A program made the position numbers and the translations under genes. DNA of 64,000 nucleotides, taken from positions 567,694-631,693 of the forward strand of contig QANU01073503.1 of assembly GCA_003254905.1 (NCBI GenBank). The letters run 5' to 3'. The stretch is from Nissolia schottii (lineage: Eukaryota > Streptophyta > Magnoliopsida > Fabales > Fabaceae). Positions within the stretch are counted from its first letter, which is position 1. Every line of letters starts with the position of its first letter. Positions 39,101 through 51,227 of this stretch are shown piece after piece. The notes below the pieces were generated by a model that searched no databases, was not told the origin of the DNA, and saw only the letters and a list, made by a program, of their open reading frames with translations.

Positions 39101-42100
39101 ATTTTTGTAGCCTGTGACCTATATTTCACTAAAAATGACTTCTTAGATTAAATGTCATCTTTCATATGCTATATCCAAGTCTTTTTCGTGAAAAACAAAT
39201 TTGTCGTTAATTTGCATTTCTCTTAAGATATAGCCTTTTGGTTGTCACTCAAAACTGATTTTCGATAAATTGCAGTTTTCATATCCTATGCCTTCTATTT
39301 TTTTTAAACCAAAAATGACTTCTTAAATTAATGGTCACCTTTCATAGGTTATAGCCAAGTCATTTTTGTGAAAAACAACGTTTGTCGTTATTATGCATTT
39401 TTCGTAGTTTATAGCCTTGGTTTTTACTCAAAAATGATTTTTGGTACATTGCAATTTTCGTATACTATGACCTTTGATTTTTGTCCAAAAATGACTTATT
39501 AAATTAATAGTCATCTTTCATAGGCTATAGCCATGTATTATTTGTGAAAAAACAATGTTTGTCATTAATATGCAATCTCCAAAAATGATTTTCTAAATTA
39601 ATGACCAGCTTTCATAGGCTATAACCAGTATTATTTGTGAAAAACAATGTTTGTCGTTAATATGCAATTTTCGTAGGCTATAGTCTTGAATTTTTACTGA
39701 AGAATGATTTTCAATAAATTACAATTTTTGCACCTGATGAACTTCTATTTTTAACCAAAAATTACTTCTTAGATTAACAACCTGCTTTTAAAGGATATAG
39801 CCATGTCTTTGTTATGAAAAACAAATGTCTTTAATAAACATTTTTTGTAGGCTATAGTCTTGGATTTTAACTCAAAAATGATTTTTGATAAATTGCAATT
39901 TTCGTACACTATGACCTTCTATTTATCACTAAAAATGACTTCTTAGATTAATAGTCAACTTACATAGGCTATAGCTATGTATTTTTTTTTGTGAAAAATA
40001 AAGTTTATTGTTAGTAAGATTTTTTCATAGGCTACCCTTAGATTTTCACTCAAATATGGTTTTTGGTAAATTGCAATTTACATACACGATGACCTTATAT
40101 TTTTCTTCAAAAACGACTTCATAGATTAATAGTCAGATTTCACAGGCTAAACATGTATTTTTCGTGAAAAACAAAGTTTGTCCTTAATATGCATTTTTCA
40201 TTGGGTATAGCTTTGGATTTTCAATCAAAAATGATTTTCGATAAATTGCAGTTTTCGTACCACATGCCTTCTAATTTTCATTAAAAAAAATGACTACTTA
40301 TATTAATGGTCAACTTTCATAGGTTATAGTCATATATTTTTCGTGGAAAATAAAGTTGATCGTTAATATGCATTTTTCGTAGGCTATTTAACTCAAAAAT
40401 ATTTTTTGGTAAATTGCAGTTTTCATACCCTATGCCTTATATTTTTCCCCAAAATGACTTCTTAGATTAATGGTTTGCTTTCATAGGTATAGCCATGTAT
40501 TTTTTTGTGAAAAAAAGGTTTGTCTTTATTATGCATTTTTCGTAGGTTATAACCTTTGATTGTCATTCGAAAATGATTTTTTGTCAATTGTTGTTTTCGT
40601 ACCCTATGTCTTTTATTTTTCCACCAAAAATGATTTCTTAGATTAATTGTAAGCTTTCATTAGTTATAACAATGTCTCCTTCGTGAATTTTTTTTTCATT
40701 AATATGCAATTTTATAGGCTATAGTCTTCGATTTTCATTCACAGATGATTTTTAGTAAATTGTAGTTTTCATATTGTATGACCTTCTATTTTTTTTTACC
40801 AAAAATGACTTCTTAGATTAATGGCCAGCTTTCATAGGTTATAGTCATGTCTTTTTCATGAAAAACAAAGTTTGTCATTATACGCATTTTTCGTATACTA
40901 TAATCTCGAATTTTTAGTCAAAATGATTTTCAGTAAATTGAAATTTTCATACTTTATGACCTTTTATTTTTAATAAAAAATGATTTCTTAGATTAATGAT
41001 CAGCGTTTATAGGTTAAAGCCATGTATTTTTCGTGAAAAATAAAGTTTGTCGTTAATATGGATTTTTTGTAGGCTATTGTCTTGGATTTTCACTCAAAGA
41101 TGATTTTTGGTAAATTGAAATTTTTGTACCCTATGACCTTCTATATTCTATTAAAAATGACTTCTTGGATTAATGGTCTGTTGTTAAAGGTTATAGTCAT
41201 GTCTTTCTCGTGAAAAACTCATTTGTTGTTAATATACATTTTTCATAGGTTAAATAAAGTCTTGGATTTTCACTCAAAAATAATTTTAGGTAAATTGCAA
41301 GTTTCGTACACTATGACCTTCCATTTTTCACCAAAAATGTTTCTAAGATTAATGGTCAGCTTTCATAAGCTATAGCCATGTATTTTTTTTGAAAATAAAG
41401 TTTGTCGTGAATATGCATTTTTTGTAGGCTATACCTTGAATTTTCACTCAAAAATGATTTTCGACAAATTATAATTTCTAACCCTATAACCTTCTACTTT
41501 TCACAAAAAAATAACTTCTTATATTAATGGTCATCTTTTATAAGATATAGGCATATATTTTTCGTGAAAAATAAAGGTTGTCGTTAATATGCATTTTTTT
41601 TGTAGACTATAACCTTGGAATTTAACTCAAAAATAATTTTTGTAAATTGTAATTTTTGTACCTTATAACTTTTTACTTTTCACAAAATATGACATCTTAT
41701 ATTAATGGTCATCTTTCATAGGTCATAGTCATATCCTTCTCGAGAAAAACAAAGTTTGTCGTTAATATGTATTTTTTGTAGGTTACAGCTTTAGATTTAT
41801 ACTCAAAAGTGACTTTCGGTAAATTGCAACTCGTACCGTACGACCTTCTACTTTTCACAAAAAATAACTTCTATTATTAATGGTAATCTTGCATAGGCTA
41901 TAGCCATGTATTTTTTGTGAAATATAAAGTGTGTCATTCATATGCATTTTTCGTAGCCTATAGCATAAGATTTTCACTTAAAAATGATTTTCGGTAAATT
42001 GCAATATCTGTAGCCATTGACCTTCTATTTATCACTCAAAATAACTTCTTAGATTAATGGTCATATTTCTTAGGCTATATGATAAGTGTCAAATTTACAC

Positions 42101-45100
42101 AATTTCACCTATTGAAATGACACATGTTTGCTTATGTTTTGAAGAATTATCTAACTAAATTCTCCACTTTTGTAGGATTTATAATATATTTCTAAAGATG
42201 GATGCAAGCATATTAATTAAGGACAATCCCACAAAGAATGAAGCAAAGAGGAAAAAGAAGGAAAAAGATAAAATCAGAAGCGAGGCCGCTCAGCGGTAGC
42301 AACAGGCCGTTCAGTACAGAACACGACAAGAACAGCTGAGCAAGGNTTTTGGCCTATAAATAGGAGGTCGAGGCATTCATTCAATACATCTCTTCTTCCA
42401 TCCATACTTCATTCCTTTCTCAAATTTCTTGTACTTAAAAGCTTAGGTTAGTCTAGCAACAAGAGGAGGCCAGAGATGGAGCCAAGAGTGATTAAGGAAG
42501 CACGGCGGTCGTTGTCATGACAGCGTGAGAACGTGTCATGGTAAGCGTCCATCACCTTGCCTCTGAGATTCTCTTGTAAGATGGATTTCTAATCCTCTTG
42601 TTGTTGGGATTTTTGATGAATATTGTAGTATGATTGTATCCATGTAACTTTTGCATTATGAATTTATCAGTTTCTATGATTTGCTTGAATGATTTTACGC
42701 TTAATGCTTGTTTTAGCTTAGCTACCTAAAGCATGATTTCAAACTGCATAGTTGCGTGCGAAAGTGGCATCATAAGTTGGAACTAAATCAATTCATCTGG
42801 TAAACCTAATTGCTAGAGATAGAGTTAGGGTTATTAGTCATTTTAACATCTGGAATAACGCTGGTGTACTTTGTTAAGTTTGTGCGCGAAAGTGACAGCA
42901 TAACAAAGGAAACCTGACGATATTTTCATGCGCGAAAGCGATGAACAAGTTAAGAACTGGTGGCGAGGAATTAAAGAAATGATAATTTTGTTGTATTAAG
43001 TAAATGGATACATGAAACTATAATAGGATTCAATTCCCAACAAGCTTCCGGATCTACCTCTGATTTGTTGCCTATTTATCTTTTATGTTCTTTATTTAGT
43101 TTATTTAACTATCAATCAATTTACCAATCATTCACTTCATTGTTTAATTAACAAACTCAAGAACGGTATTTTTGCAACTCCCTGTGGATACGACTATACC
43201 CGACTATACTGCAATTGGATCCCTTGTGGATTTGAAAGCTGTAAAGAAGGATATATTATTAAACGACGAGAGTGTAAAAAGCTTTCAACACTATAGCCAC
43301 CTCTTTTTCATAAAAATCAAAGTTTGTCATTCATATGCATTTTTCATAAGCTATAGCCTTGGATTTTCATTCAAAAAATATTTTTGGTAAATTGCAATTT
43401 TCATACCCTATGACCTTCTATTTTTAACTAAATGACTTCTTAGATTAATGGTCAACTTTGATAGACTATAGCCATGTGTATTATTTGTCATAAACAAAGT
43501 TTGTCAATTATATGCATTTTTCGTATGCTAGTCTTGGATTTTCACTCAAAATGATTTTTGGTAAATTGTAGATTTTGTACCATGAGCTTCTATTTTTAAC
43601 CAAAAATAACTTCTTAGATTATTGGTAAGCTTTTATAGGCTATAGCCATGCCTCTTTTGAAAAAAAAAAAAGTTTATCGTTAATATGCATTTTTCGTTGG
43701 CAATAGCTTTGAATTTTTCCTCAAAACGACTTTCAATAAATTGCAGTTGTCAAACCATATGACCTTCTATGTTTCACCAAAAACGACTTCATAAATTAAT
43801 GGTTAGCTTTCATAGGTTATAGTCATGTCTTTTTCATGGAAAGCAAAGTTGGTCATTAATATACATTTTTCATAGATTATATATATCTTGGATTTTCACT
43901 CAAAAATGATTTCAATATTGTAGTTTTCGTACTCTATGACCTTCTATTTTTAACCAAAAATGACTTCTTAGATAGTCAGCTTTTATAAGCTATTGCCATG
44001 TCTTTTTCATGAAAAACATATCTGTCGTAATATGCATTTTTCGTATGCTATAGATTTAAATTTTCACTCAAAAATGATTTTTGGTAAATTGTATTTTTTT
44101 GTACCCTATGAGTTGCTATTTTTCACCAAAAATGACTTCTTAGATCAATGACCAACTATCATAGACTATAAGCATGTCTTTTTCGTGAAAAATAAAGTTT
44201 ATCGTTAACATGCATTTTTCGTAGGTGGATTTTCACTCAAAATTGGTTTTCGGCAAATTACAATTTCCGTACCCTCTGACCATCTATTTTTTACTAGAAA
44301 CGTCTTCTTAGATGAATGATCGTTTTTCATAGGCTATAACCATGTCTTTTTCGTAAAAAAAATAAAGTTTATCGCTGATATGCATTTTTTGTAAGCTATC
44401 TTGGATTTTCACTCAAAAATGATTTTCGGTAAATTGCAATTTTCACACCCTATGACCTTTTTATTTTTCACTAAAAATGACTTCTTACATTAATGGTCAT
44501 CTTTCTTATGCCATAGCCATGCATTTTTCGTGAAAACCAAAGTTTATCATTAATATGCATTTTTTGTAAGCTATAGCCTTAGATTTTCTCTCAAAAATGA
44601 TTTTTGGTTAAATGCAATTTTTAGCCTTTGACCTTCTCTTTTTCTTTAAAATCAACTTCTTAAATTAGTGGTCAACTTTCATTGGCAATAGTCTTGTCTT
44701 CTTCTTTAAAAACAAATTTTATGATTAATATGCATTTTTCGTATGATATAGCCTTGAATTTTCACTTAAAAATGATTTTTGGTAAATTGTAATTTTCGTA
44801 GCCTATGACCTATATTTTACTAAAAATGACTTCTTAGATTAAAGGTCATTTTTCATAAGCTATAGCCATGTATTTTTGGTGAAAAATAAAGTTTATCGCT
44901 AATATGAATTTTTCGTAGGCTATAGTTTTGAATTTTCCCTCCAAAATGATATTCGATAAACTACAATATCTGTAGCATTTGACCTTCTATTTTTTTTTTT
45001 CAAAAAAGGACTTGTTAGATTAATGGTCATCTTTCATAGGTTATAGCCATGTCTTTTTCATGAAAAACAAATTTTATCATTAATTTGCATTTTTTGGCAT

Positions 45101-47091
45101 TGAATTTTCACTCAAAAATAATTTTTGATAAATTTCAATTTCTATACCTTATAACCTTCTAGTTTTAACCAAACAACTTCTTACATTAATGATCAGTTTT
45201 CATAGGCTATTGTCATGTATTATTTGTCAAAAACAAAGCTTGTCATCAATATGCATTTTTCGTATGTTATAATCTTGGATTTTTACTCAAAAATGATTTT
45301 CGATAAATTGTAGATTTCATACCCTATGAGCATCTATTTTGAACAAAAAAAGACTTCTTAGATTATTGATCAACTTTTAGAGGTTATAGCCATGTCTTTT
45401 TCATGAAAAACAAAGTTTTTCGTTAATATGCATTTTTCGTAGGTTATAATCTTAGATTTTCATTCAAAAATTATTTTTGGTAAAATGTAGTTTTTGTACC
45501 CTATGACCTTCTATTTTTTCACCAAAAAAATGACTTCTCATATTAATGTCATCTTTCATTGGCTATAACCATGTTTTTTTGTGAAAAATAAAGTTAGTTC
45601 ATATGCATTTTCCGTAGGCTACAACCTTAGAGTTTCACTCAAAAATGATTATTAGTAAGTTGTAGTTTTTGTACCCTATAACCTTCTATTTTTCACCAAA
45701 AATGACTTCTTAGATTATTGGTCAGCTTTCATAGGCTATAACCATGTCTTTTTTGTGATAAACAAAGTTTATTGTTAACATGCATTTTTTGTAGGTTATA
45801 GTCTTAGATTTTCACTCATAAATGATTTTCGGTAAATTGCAATATTTGTAACTTTTGATCTTTTATTTTTCACTAAAAATGTCTTTGTTATTAAATGTTA
45901 TCTTTCATAAGCTATAACAATATATTTTTTTGTGTAAAACAAAGTTTATCATTAGTATGCATTTTCCTTAAGGGCTTTGAATTTTCCTTAAAAAATGATT
46001 TTTGATAAATTGCAATATTTGTAGTCTTTAACCTTCTACTTTTCACTAAAAATGACTTCTTAGATTAATGATCATCTTTCAAAGGCTATAGTCATGTCTT
46101 TTTTTGTAAAAAACAAAGTTTATCATTAATTTATATTTTTTGGTCTTAGATTTTTAATCAAAAATGACTTTTTGGTAAATTACAGTTTTTGTACCCTATA
46201 ACCTTATATTTTTCACCAAAAACGACTTCTTAAATTACTAACCAACTTTTATAGGTTATAGCCATGTATTTTTCGAGAAAAACAAAGTTTATCGTTAATG
46301 TGCATTTTTTGTAGGCTATAATTTTGGATTTTCACTTGAAAATAATTTTTGATAAATTACAATTTTTGTACCCTATGACCTTCTATTTTTCACAAAAAAG
46401 ACTTCTTAGTTTAATGATCAGCTTTCATATGCTATAGCCATGTCTTTTTCGTGAAAAACAAAGTTTATCATTAATATGCATTTTTCGTAGGTTATAGTCT
46501 TGGATTTGCACTAAAAAATAATTTTTGGTAAATTGCATTTTCTGTACCCTATGACTTTCTATTTTTTTCCATAAAAAATGACTTCTTCGATTAATGGTCA
46601 TCTTTCATAGGCTATAACCATGCCTTTTTTGTGAAAAACAAAGTTTATAATTCATATGCATTTTTCGTAGGTTGTAAGCCTTATATTTTCACTCAAAAAT
46701 GGTTTTTGGTAAGTTGCAGTTTACGTACTCTATGACCTTTTTTTTTTTTTACAAAAAATGACTTCTTAAGTTTATTGTCAACTTTCATCAAGGGCTAACC
46801 TTGTCTTTTTCGTGAAAAATGAAGTTTATTGTTGACATGCATTGTTTATAGGCTATAGTCTTAGATTTTCACTCATAAATGATTTTTAGTAAATTGCAAT
46901 ATCTGTAGCTTTTGATATTTTATTTTTCATTAAAAATAACTTCTTAGATTAAAGTCATTTTTCATAGGCTATAATCAAATCTTATCAGCAAAAAAAGTAG
47001 AGTTTATCATTAATATGCATTTTTTTTAATGTTATAACCTAAAATTTTTACTAAAAACAATTTTGTAATAAAATGCAATTTTCGTACCCTG
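33145..47091. repeat. Satellite array, about 177-bp repeat built from three ~59-bp sub-repeats
   Basis: Nearly 14 kb of diverged head-to-tail tandem repeats. The anchor 'ttaatatgcat' recurs at about 33647, 33823, 33996, 34173, 34347, 34515, 34693 and 34872, spaced 168-179 bp. A consensus of about 177 bp gives roughly 70 copies once the inserted LTR is removed. Each repeat splits into three related blocks. Block A is TTTCATAGGCTATAGCCATG ... ending TTAATATGCAT. Block B is TTTCGTAGGCTATAGCCTTG ... ending GTAAATTGCAAT. Block C is TTTCGTACCCTATGACCTTC ... ending GATTAATGGTCA. Copies differ by many substitutions and 1-10 bp indels, and a few lack or repeat a block (for example about 33300-33420, 38140-38190 and 39570-39660). 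No coding frame of note exists on either strand. A solo LTR interrupts it at 42080-43290. I do not recognise it as a named satellite. Confidence 0.97.
42080..43290 (+). mobile_element. Solo LTR inserted in the satellite, probably Ty3/gypsy
   Basis: It has TG...CA ends (TGATAAGTGTC ... TTTCAACA) and a perfect 5-bp duplication CTATA (42075-42079 and 43291-43295) that is part of the satellite motif GGCTATAGCC. It is 1211 bp, with a TATA box (CCTATAAATAGG, about 42353-42364) and a CTCCCTGTGGATACGA block near its end, as in many plant Ty3/gypsy LTRs. There is no internal region or second LTR, so it is a solo LTR. One base at 42346 is N. It is younger than the array around it. The frame at 43172-43390 straddles its end and is not a gene. 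Confidence 0.88.
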
Positions 47092-47713
47092 TATATGGCT
47101 AGCCTTGTTAATTGTACAAAGATTCGAATTAGCCATTCTGTTCCATAGTTTCAAATTCAAATTGTATCAGTTGGCCAAACTTATGAGATTATCAAAGTTA
47201 TAGGAATTGGAAATGAGAACAATCATAACTCATGAGTTGGCATCAATTTAACCCTAATTATAGTGTTATACGGCATTACTTTACTCGAATAAATAACCAA
47301 AATGTTATTTTAATATATGAAAATATATTGACATCTTATTATTTTTCTCACACATGCTATAAGATTGAGTTTCATAATATATGCGGAAGATGTGTTAAAA
47401 ATGTCTACATTTTAATATGTTTCAATAACAATGTTAAAGAAATAAAGTCTCTATGTAAGTATGTAACCCCACCTCCTGCCAAAAATAAATAAATACTAAA
47501 TACCCAAAAAAAATTAAAAAGGGCCTCATAATAAATGAAATCAACACTATCATATGTTGGCAGTTTATATGTACCACGTTTCGACTTAAGGTAGTCTGTT
47601 GTTCTTTCAGAGCTTGTTAGGTGTGGCAGATTTCATTTATCTTTGATTAATTACCCATTTGACAACTTGGACCACTTTCTTAAAAATAAGAAAAATGTAA
47701 TCATTGTCTTTAA
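47092..47713. other. Intergenic DNA at the right edge of the satellite
   Basis: The array stops abruptly after a last block ending TTCGTACCCTG. The following 600 bp are AT-rich. The 86-codon frame at 47232-47492 has no recognisable features. Confidence 0.5.
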
Positions 47714-47715
47714 TT

Positions 47716-48174
47716 ACTCCATTCATCCACTTTTATTTTTATTTTTATATGTCACTCTTGATAAATGCACATAAATTAAGAAAATAATTAATTTGTACAT
47801 ACTTAAAAAAAAATTAAATGTTTAAATTAATTAAAAATTGCAATACGATTAATACAAAAAAAGTTCATAATAAATATAGGGACATGATTAGAAATACAGC
47901 AGTTAATGTTTTTTACGATTACCTGCCCGGTATTCAAGGCTTAGCCTTCGCTAATCCGGGTTGACCCGGGTCGCGCAACTGGCTATGGTGGATGAGTCTC
48001 CCAGCGGGGATAACTGCATACACAAGATCTCGACCTTGCTTAAGCGATACAAAACTGTTTACCAATTGGACCAACCCCCGTTGGTAGTAGTTAATGTTTT
48101 TTAATATAATTAAACAGCAACTAATTTTGGACAAAAATTTGAGTAAAACGTGACATAAAAGTAGACGGACGGAG
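47716..48174. mobile_element. Stowaway-like MITE split by a SINE
   Basis: TA flanks lie at 47714-47715 and 48175-48176. Left end CTCCATTCATCCACTTTTAT pairs with the complement of the right end CTCCGTCCGTCTACTTTTAT; both reach ATGTCAC. Without the SINE and its duplication the element is about 270 bp. Confidence 0.75.
47915..48088 (-). mobile_element. tRNA-derived SINE, about 174 bp
   Basis: A perfect 14-bp target duplication AGTTAATGTTTTTT flanks it (47901-47914 and 48089-48102). On the minus strand a full RNA polymerase III A box, TGGTCCAATTGG (48062-48073), is followed by a B-box-like AGGTCGAGATC (48026-48036). The A box fits TRGYNNARNNGG exactly. The 3' end runs into the A-rich duplication. 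It is more GC-rich than its surroundings and inserted into the Stowaway-like MITE. Confidence 0.88.
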
Positions 48175-48212
48175 TAGAATCATGGAAAAATTATTGCAGA
48201 CACACAATATTA

Positions 48213-48415
48213 CTTTCTTTGTTTCAAAATAGTTGCCCACCTTCCTATTTTAGTTTATTTTAAAATAATTATGCACTTACTAAGTTTAAATATCATTAAT
48301 TATTTTTTTATAACATATTCTTATTAAATAAATTATTTCTTTTATACTTATTTGTTATAATAACTTTAATCACTCCCTATAAAAAGAATTGGATAATTAT
48401 TTGAAAGGAATGGAG
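48213..48415. mobile_element. Stowaway-like MITE
   Basis: TA flanks lie at 48211-48212 and 48416-48417. Left end CTTTCTTTGTTTCAAAATAG pairs with the complement of the right end, CTCCATTCCTTTCAAATAAT. It is AT-rich and noncoding, and starts about 35 bp after the previous MITE. Confidence 0.7.
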
Positions 48416-48417
48416 TA

Positions 48418-50738
48418 ACATTTCAAATTTCCACATGTAAAAAAGTAGGTTTCATTGACTTTATTTAAAAATCTTTATGATATCAATTTCTTTTTTGTAA
48501 GTTTAACTAATTTTTTTTATAATAATTTATTTCCTACTATAATCAATCGCCATCGTACCTTCTCCGCCAAGTTGTATCTATACGAAAGCATGAATATTTA
48601 TATAATATATTTAGACCAGTGTTCTCTTATTTTATACAGAAGGAAACAAATACTTGTACAACCTCCCACCAGAAAATATAAAAGAAAAAGAATGCGAAAA
48701 ACCCAACTTGTTAGGCGCTCTATTTGAAAGGGAAAAATATATGTGCATGATTGGATACTACATACGTACCTTATAGCTACTACATTATAATAACTAGGAC
48801 AATAGTATTTAACATGAAATATATGCATTTCAAATTATATCTGAGAACATTACACTATAGTGTTCATTATTATATTGTAATATGGGTTATCCCTGTTAAG
48901 AAGTTGTCAAAAAAAAAAAGTTTCGTTTTCTTTATTTTGTTTCATTTACTTTAAAAAAAAAAAAAACCTTATCGAGCAGTTGTTGTTTTTATTTTAATCA
49001 CGTTATTATATTTTAATATTGGTTTGTTTTTCAGTTTTAGAAAAGGAAATTGATGTTAACACACGATTCATTTGTGTTGAGTGTGTGTTGACTAACACAT
49101 CATAGCCATTTGAAAGTTGTTTCTGCCTATAATTATTTTATTATTTTATTTTATTTGGGTTCGAGGGTTTTTTTTTTTTTTTCACTTTTGGTACATAGAT
49201 AGTGTAAATTAGTTCTCTTACAAATGTTAAACCTAGTTTTATCTTAAAAATGGGACCACAATAAGATTGGAAATTCTTGTAGTTACACCACACATGAATC
49301 AACCCTATTAATTATAAAGGAAGAAGTTTAATTATTTTAGACGTAGTCGAGCCTGTCCTCTCAATTAATATATTTTTTAAAAAAAAATTGATTTAAAGTT
49401 TTTTTTAGAAGTGTTGCATGCATCTACGATTACACCAACACCTTTATTATTTTTAAATTTAGATTTATAAAACAAAGATTTGAGAGTATTTATGATTTAA
49501 ACAATGGGGCATATTATCTCTTGGTCCGTACGACTAATGATGTGCCTCTTTTGCTTCCCTGCTTGGATATTCTTTTATTTATTTATTTGAATGGTGATAT
49601 TCTTAATGTGATGTGGAAGGTATTTGATGGGCCATGCATGTGGGTGCAGCACAAATATTTTTATCTGTGTTACACATTTGTGTGTTCATAAAACACATAT
49701 AATATATGTTTTATGAATATTATTAATTATTAATTATAAGTTTTTATTTATTTTCAAATTTAAAATTAATGTTTGATAATGCTTATAGAATACACATTAA
49801 TTATGATTTATAAACATGTAAGTATTTCTCACAACTTAGGTATTTGGTGCTCACCGTTCATGTATAATTTAAGACATTGACTATTTTCTTTCTCTATTAC
49901 TTTTTATATACTTGAAAAAAAATAAATGCCTTAAATTATACGTGCAGCAAGGATTTTTTTGTTTCATAGTGAAAAAAAAAGTTAATATAGAAAATAGTGG
50001 ACAAATGAATTTTTCTGCCCAATGTTGATTTTGGAGCACAAATGGGGCATTTTTTTTTTTGTGAATATCATAAAAGAGGAAATTAATAAATTTGATTTGT
50101 GAATGGAGTTGACTCTTTATCAGCCTTCCAATAATACATTGTTATGATTTAGTGTTCTAATCGATCCCCACTTAACCCAATGAGTTGTTCAAGCTTCACT
50201 TATAATTTTTTTTTATGTGAGCTGCAACTTAGTTATTTGGTGCTCGTAGTCCTCAAATACCCTATGCTTCATTGAAAAAAATTGGAAAGAAAAGCCAATG
50301 AGACTAGTCTAGTGATTAGAAATTTATGTAGTTTGCATTAGTTAATAATTTTTATTTTTATTTTTACTTTTCTTACATTGGCTCAAGCGTGGAGGAGAGA
50401 AGGGAGTAAAACCTTTGACTCCTATTTAACGAGATGCATAAATAATCGCTAAGTTGTAGGTTCAATTGAATAATAATGTTTTTGTTTAAAATGACAATAT
50501 TATTCATATTTATTTATCTATTTTTCTATTTGAGGTAAAGATTGAATTATCACTTAATATGATTCTGTATTTTATTTCTCTTACTTTCCTTTTCTCTCTA
50601 TTTTTCTTCTGTAATCTGTCATCATCCAAACAAGGTCAAAGTGAGGTACAATTCGCTTCATGTGTTGCGAAGTAATTAATGAATCATTTAATTGCCCAAC
50701 CATGCACCAAACCAATTATATACATTCATGAAAAATGT
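48418..50738. other. AT-rich intergenic DNA with a possible MITE
   Basis: No gene is seen. About 49650-49836 has CACAAATATTT at one end and an inverted AAGTATTTCTCA at the other, with ATAAAACACAT/ATGTTTTAT symmetry inside. It may be a relative of the next element. The small frames at 48455-48954 are low-complexity. Confidence 0.4.
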
Positions 50739-50890
50739 CAAATACTAGCACGTTTAATACGTACTCGATAAGCATTATTAATCATTAATTTTTAATTTTT
50801 ATATATTTTTTAACATTTATTAATTAATTTTATGCTTATTTTACTCATAAAACATGCATTAAATATATTTAATAAATGTGCAAGTATTTG
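50739..50890. mobile_element. MITE-like inverted repeat (CAAATACTTGCAC ends)
   Basis: Left end CAAATACTAGCACGTTTAAT pairs with the complement of the right end CAAATACTTGCACATTTATT; ATAAGCAT and ATGCTTAT continue the symmetry inside. It is 152 bp with no clear target duplication. Confidence 0.6.
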
Positions 50891-50991
50891 TTCAAAAAAA
50901 ATAGTAAGATTCATCTTGACCAACTTGTCCTTTAAACACTTTTACCGAGAAGGGGTCTCTTAATAGAAATTGGCGATATCGATGATATATT

Positions 50992-51227
50992 ATAATAGTA
51001 AACCATCAAAATTGTCCTTAATACTATTGGCATCAATTAAGTTTGTCATTAAAGAATGAAAATCATCAATTTCGTTCTTGAAGTTACGAAAAGTCGAGAG
51101 AGTGACTGATTTGATTGAGTTTTTAGTAATTTTGGGAATGAATATGATATTTTTCATATTTCGAAGATGAAATTGATCGACAATATCAAAAGTAGGAACG
51201 ATTTTGATAGTTTACTCATTATCATAA
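50992..51227. mobile_element. MITE-like inverted repeat (TAAACTATCAAAAT ends)
   Basis: Left AGTAAACCATCAAAATTGTC pairs with the complement of the right side AGTAAACTATCAAAATCGTT. The interior has alternating ATTGATCG/CATCAATT-like pairs. Boundaries are approximate. Confidence 0.5.

Noticed and set aside
42346-42346. Single N inside the LTR as an assembly gap
   Set aside because: Sequence on both sides is continuous LTR; it is one uncalled base, not a gap.
43172-43390. 72-codon frame at the LTR and satellite boundary
   Set aside because: It straddles the end of the solo LTR and resumes in satellite DNA, so it is chance.
33145-47091. Regular repeats that might suggest a CRISPR-like array
   Set aside because: Repeats are contiguous diverged tandem units with no unique spacers, in plant nuclear DNA. 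It is a satellite.
47915-48088. A tRNA gene, from the A and B boxes
   Set aside because: There is no tRNA cloverleaf length or acceptor stem, and a 14-bp target duplication shows a SINE.
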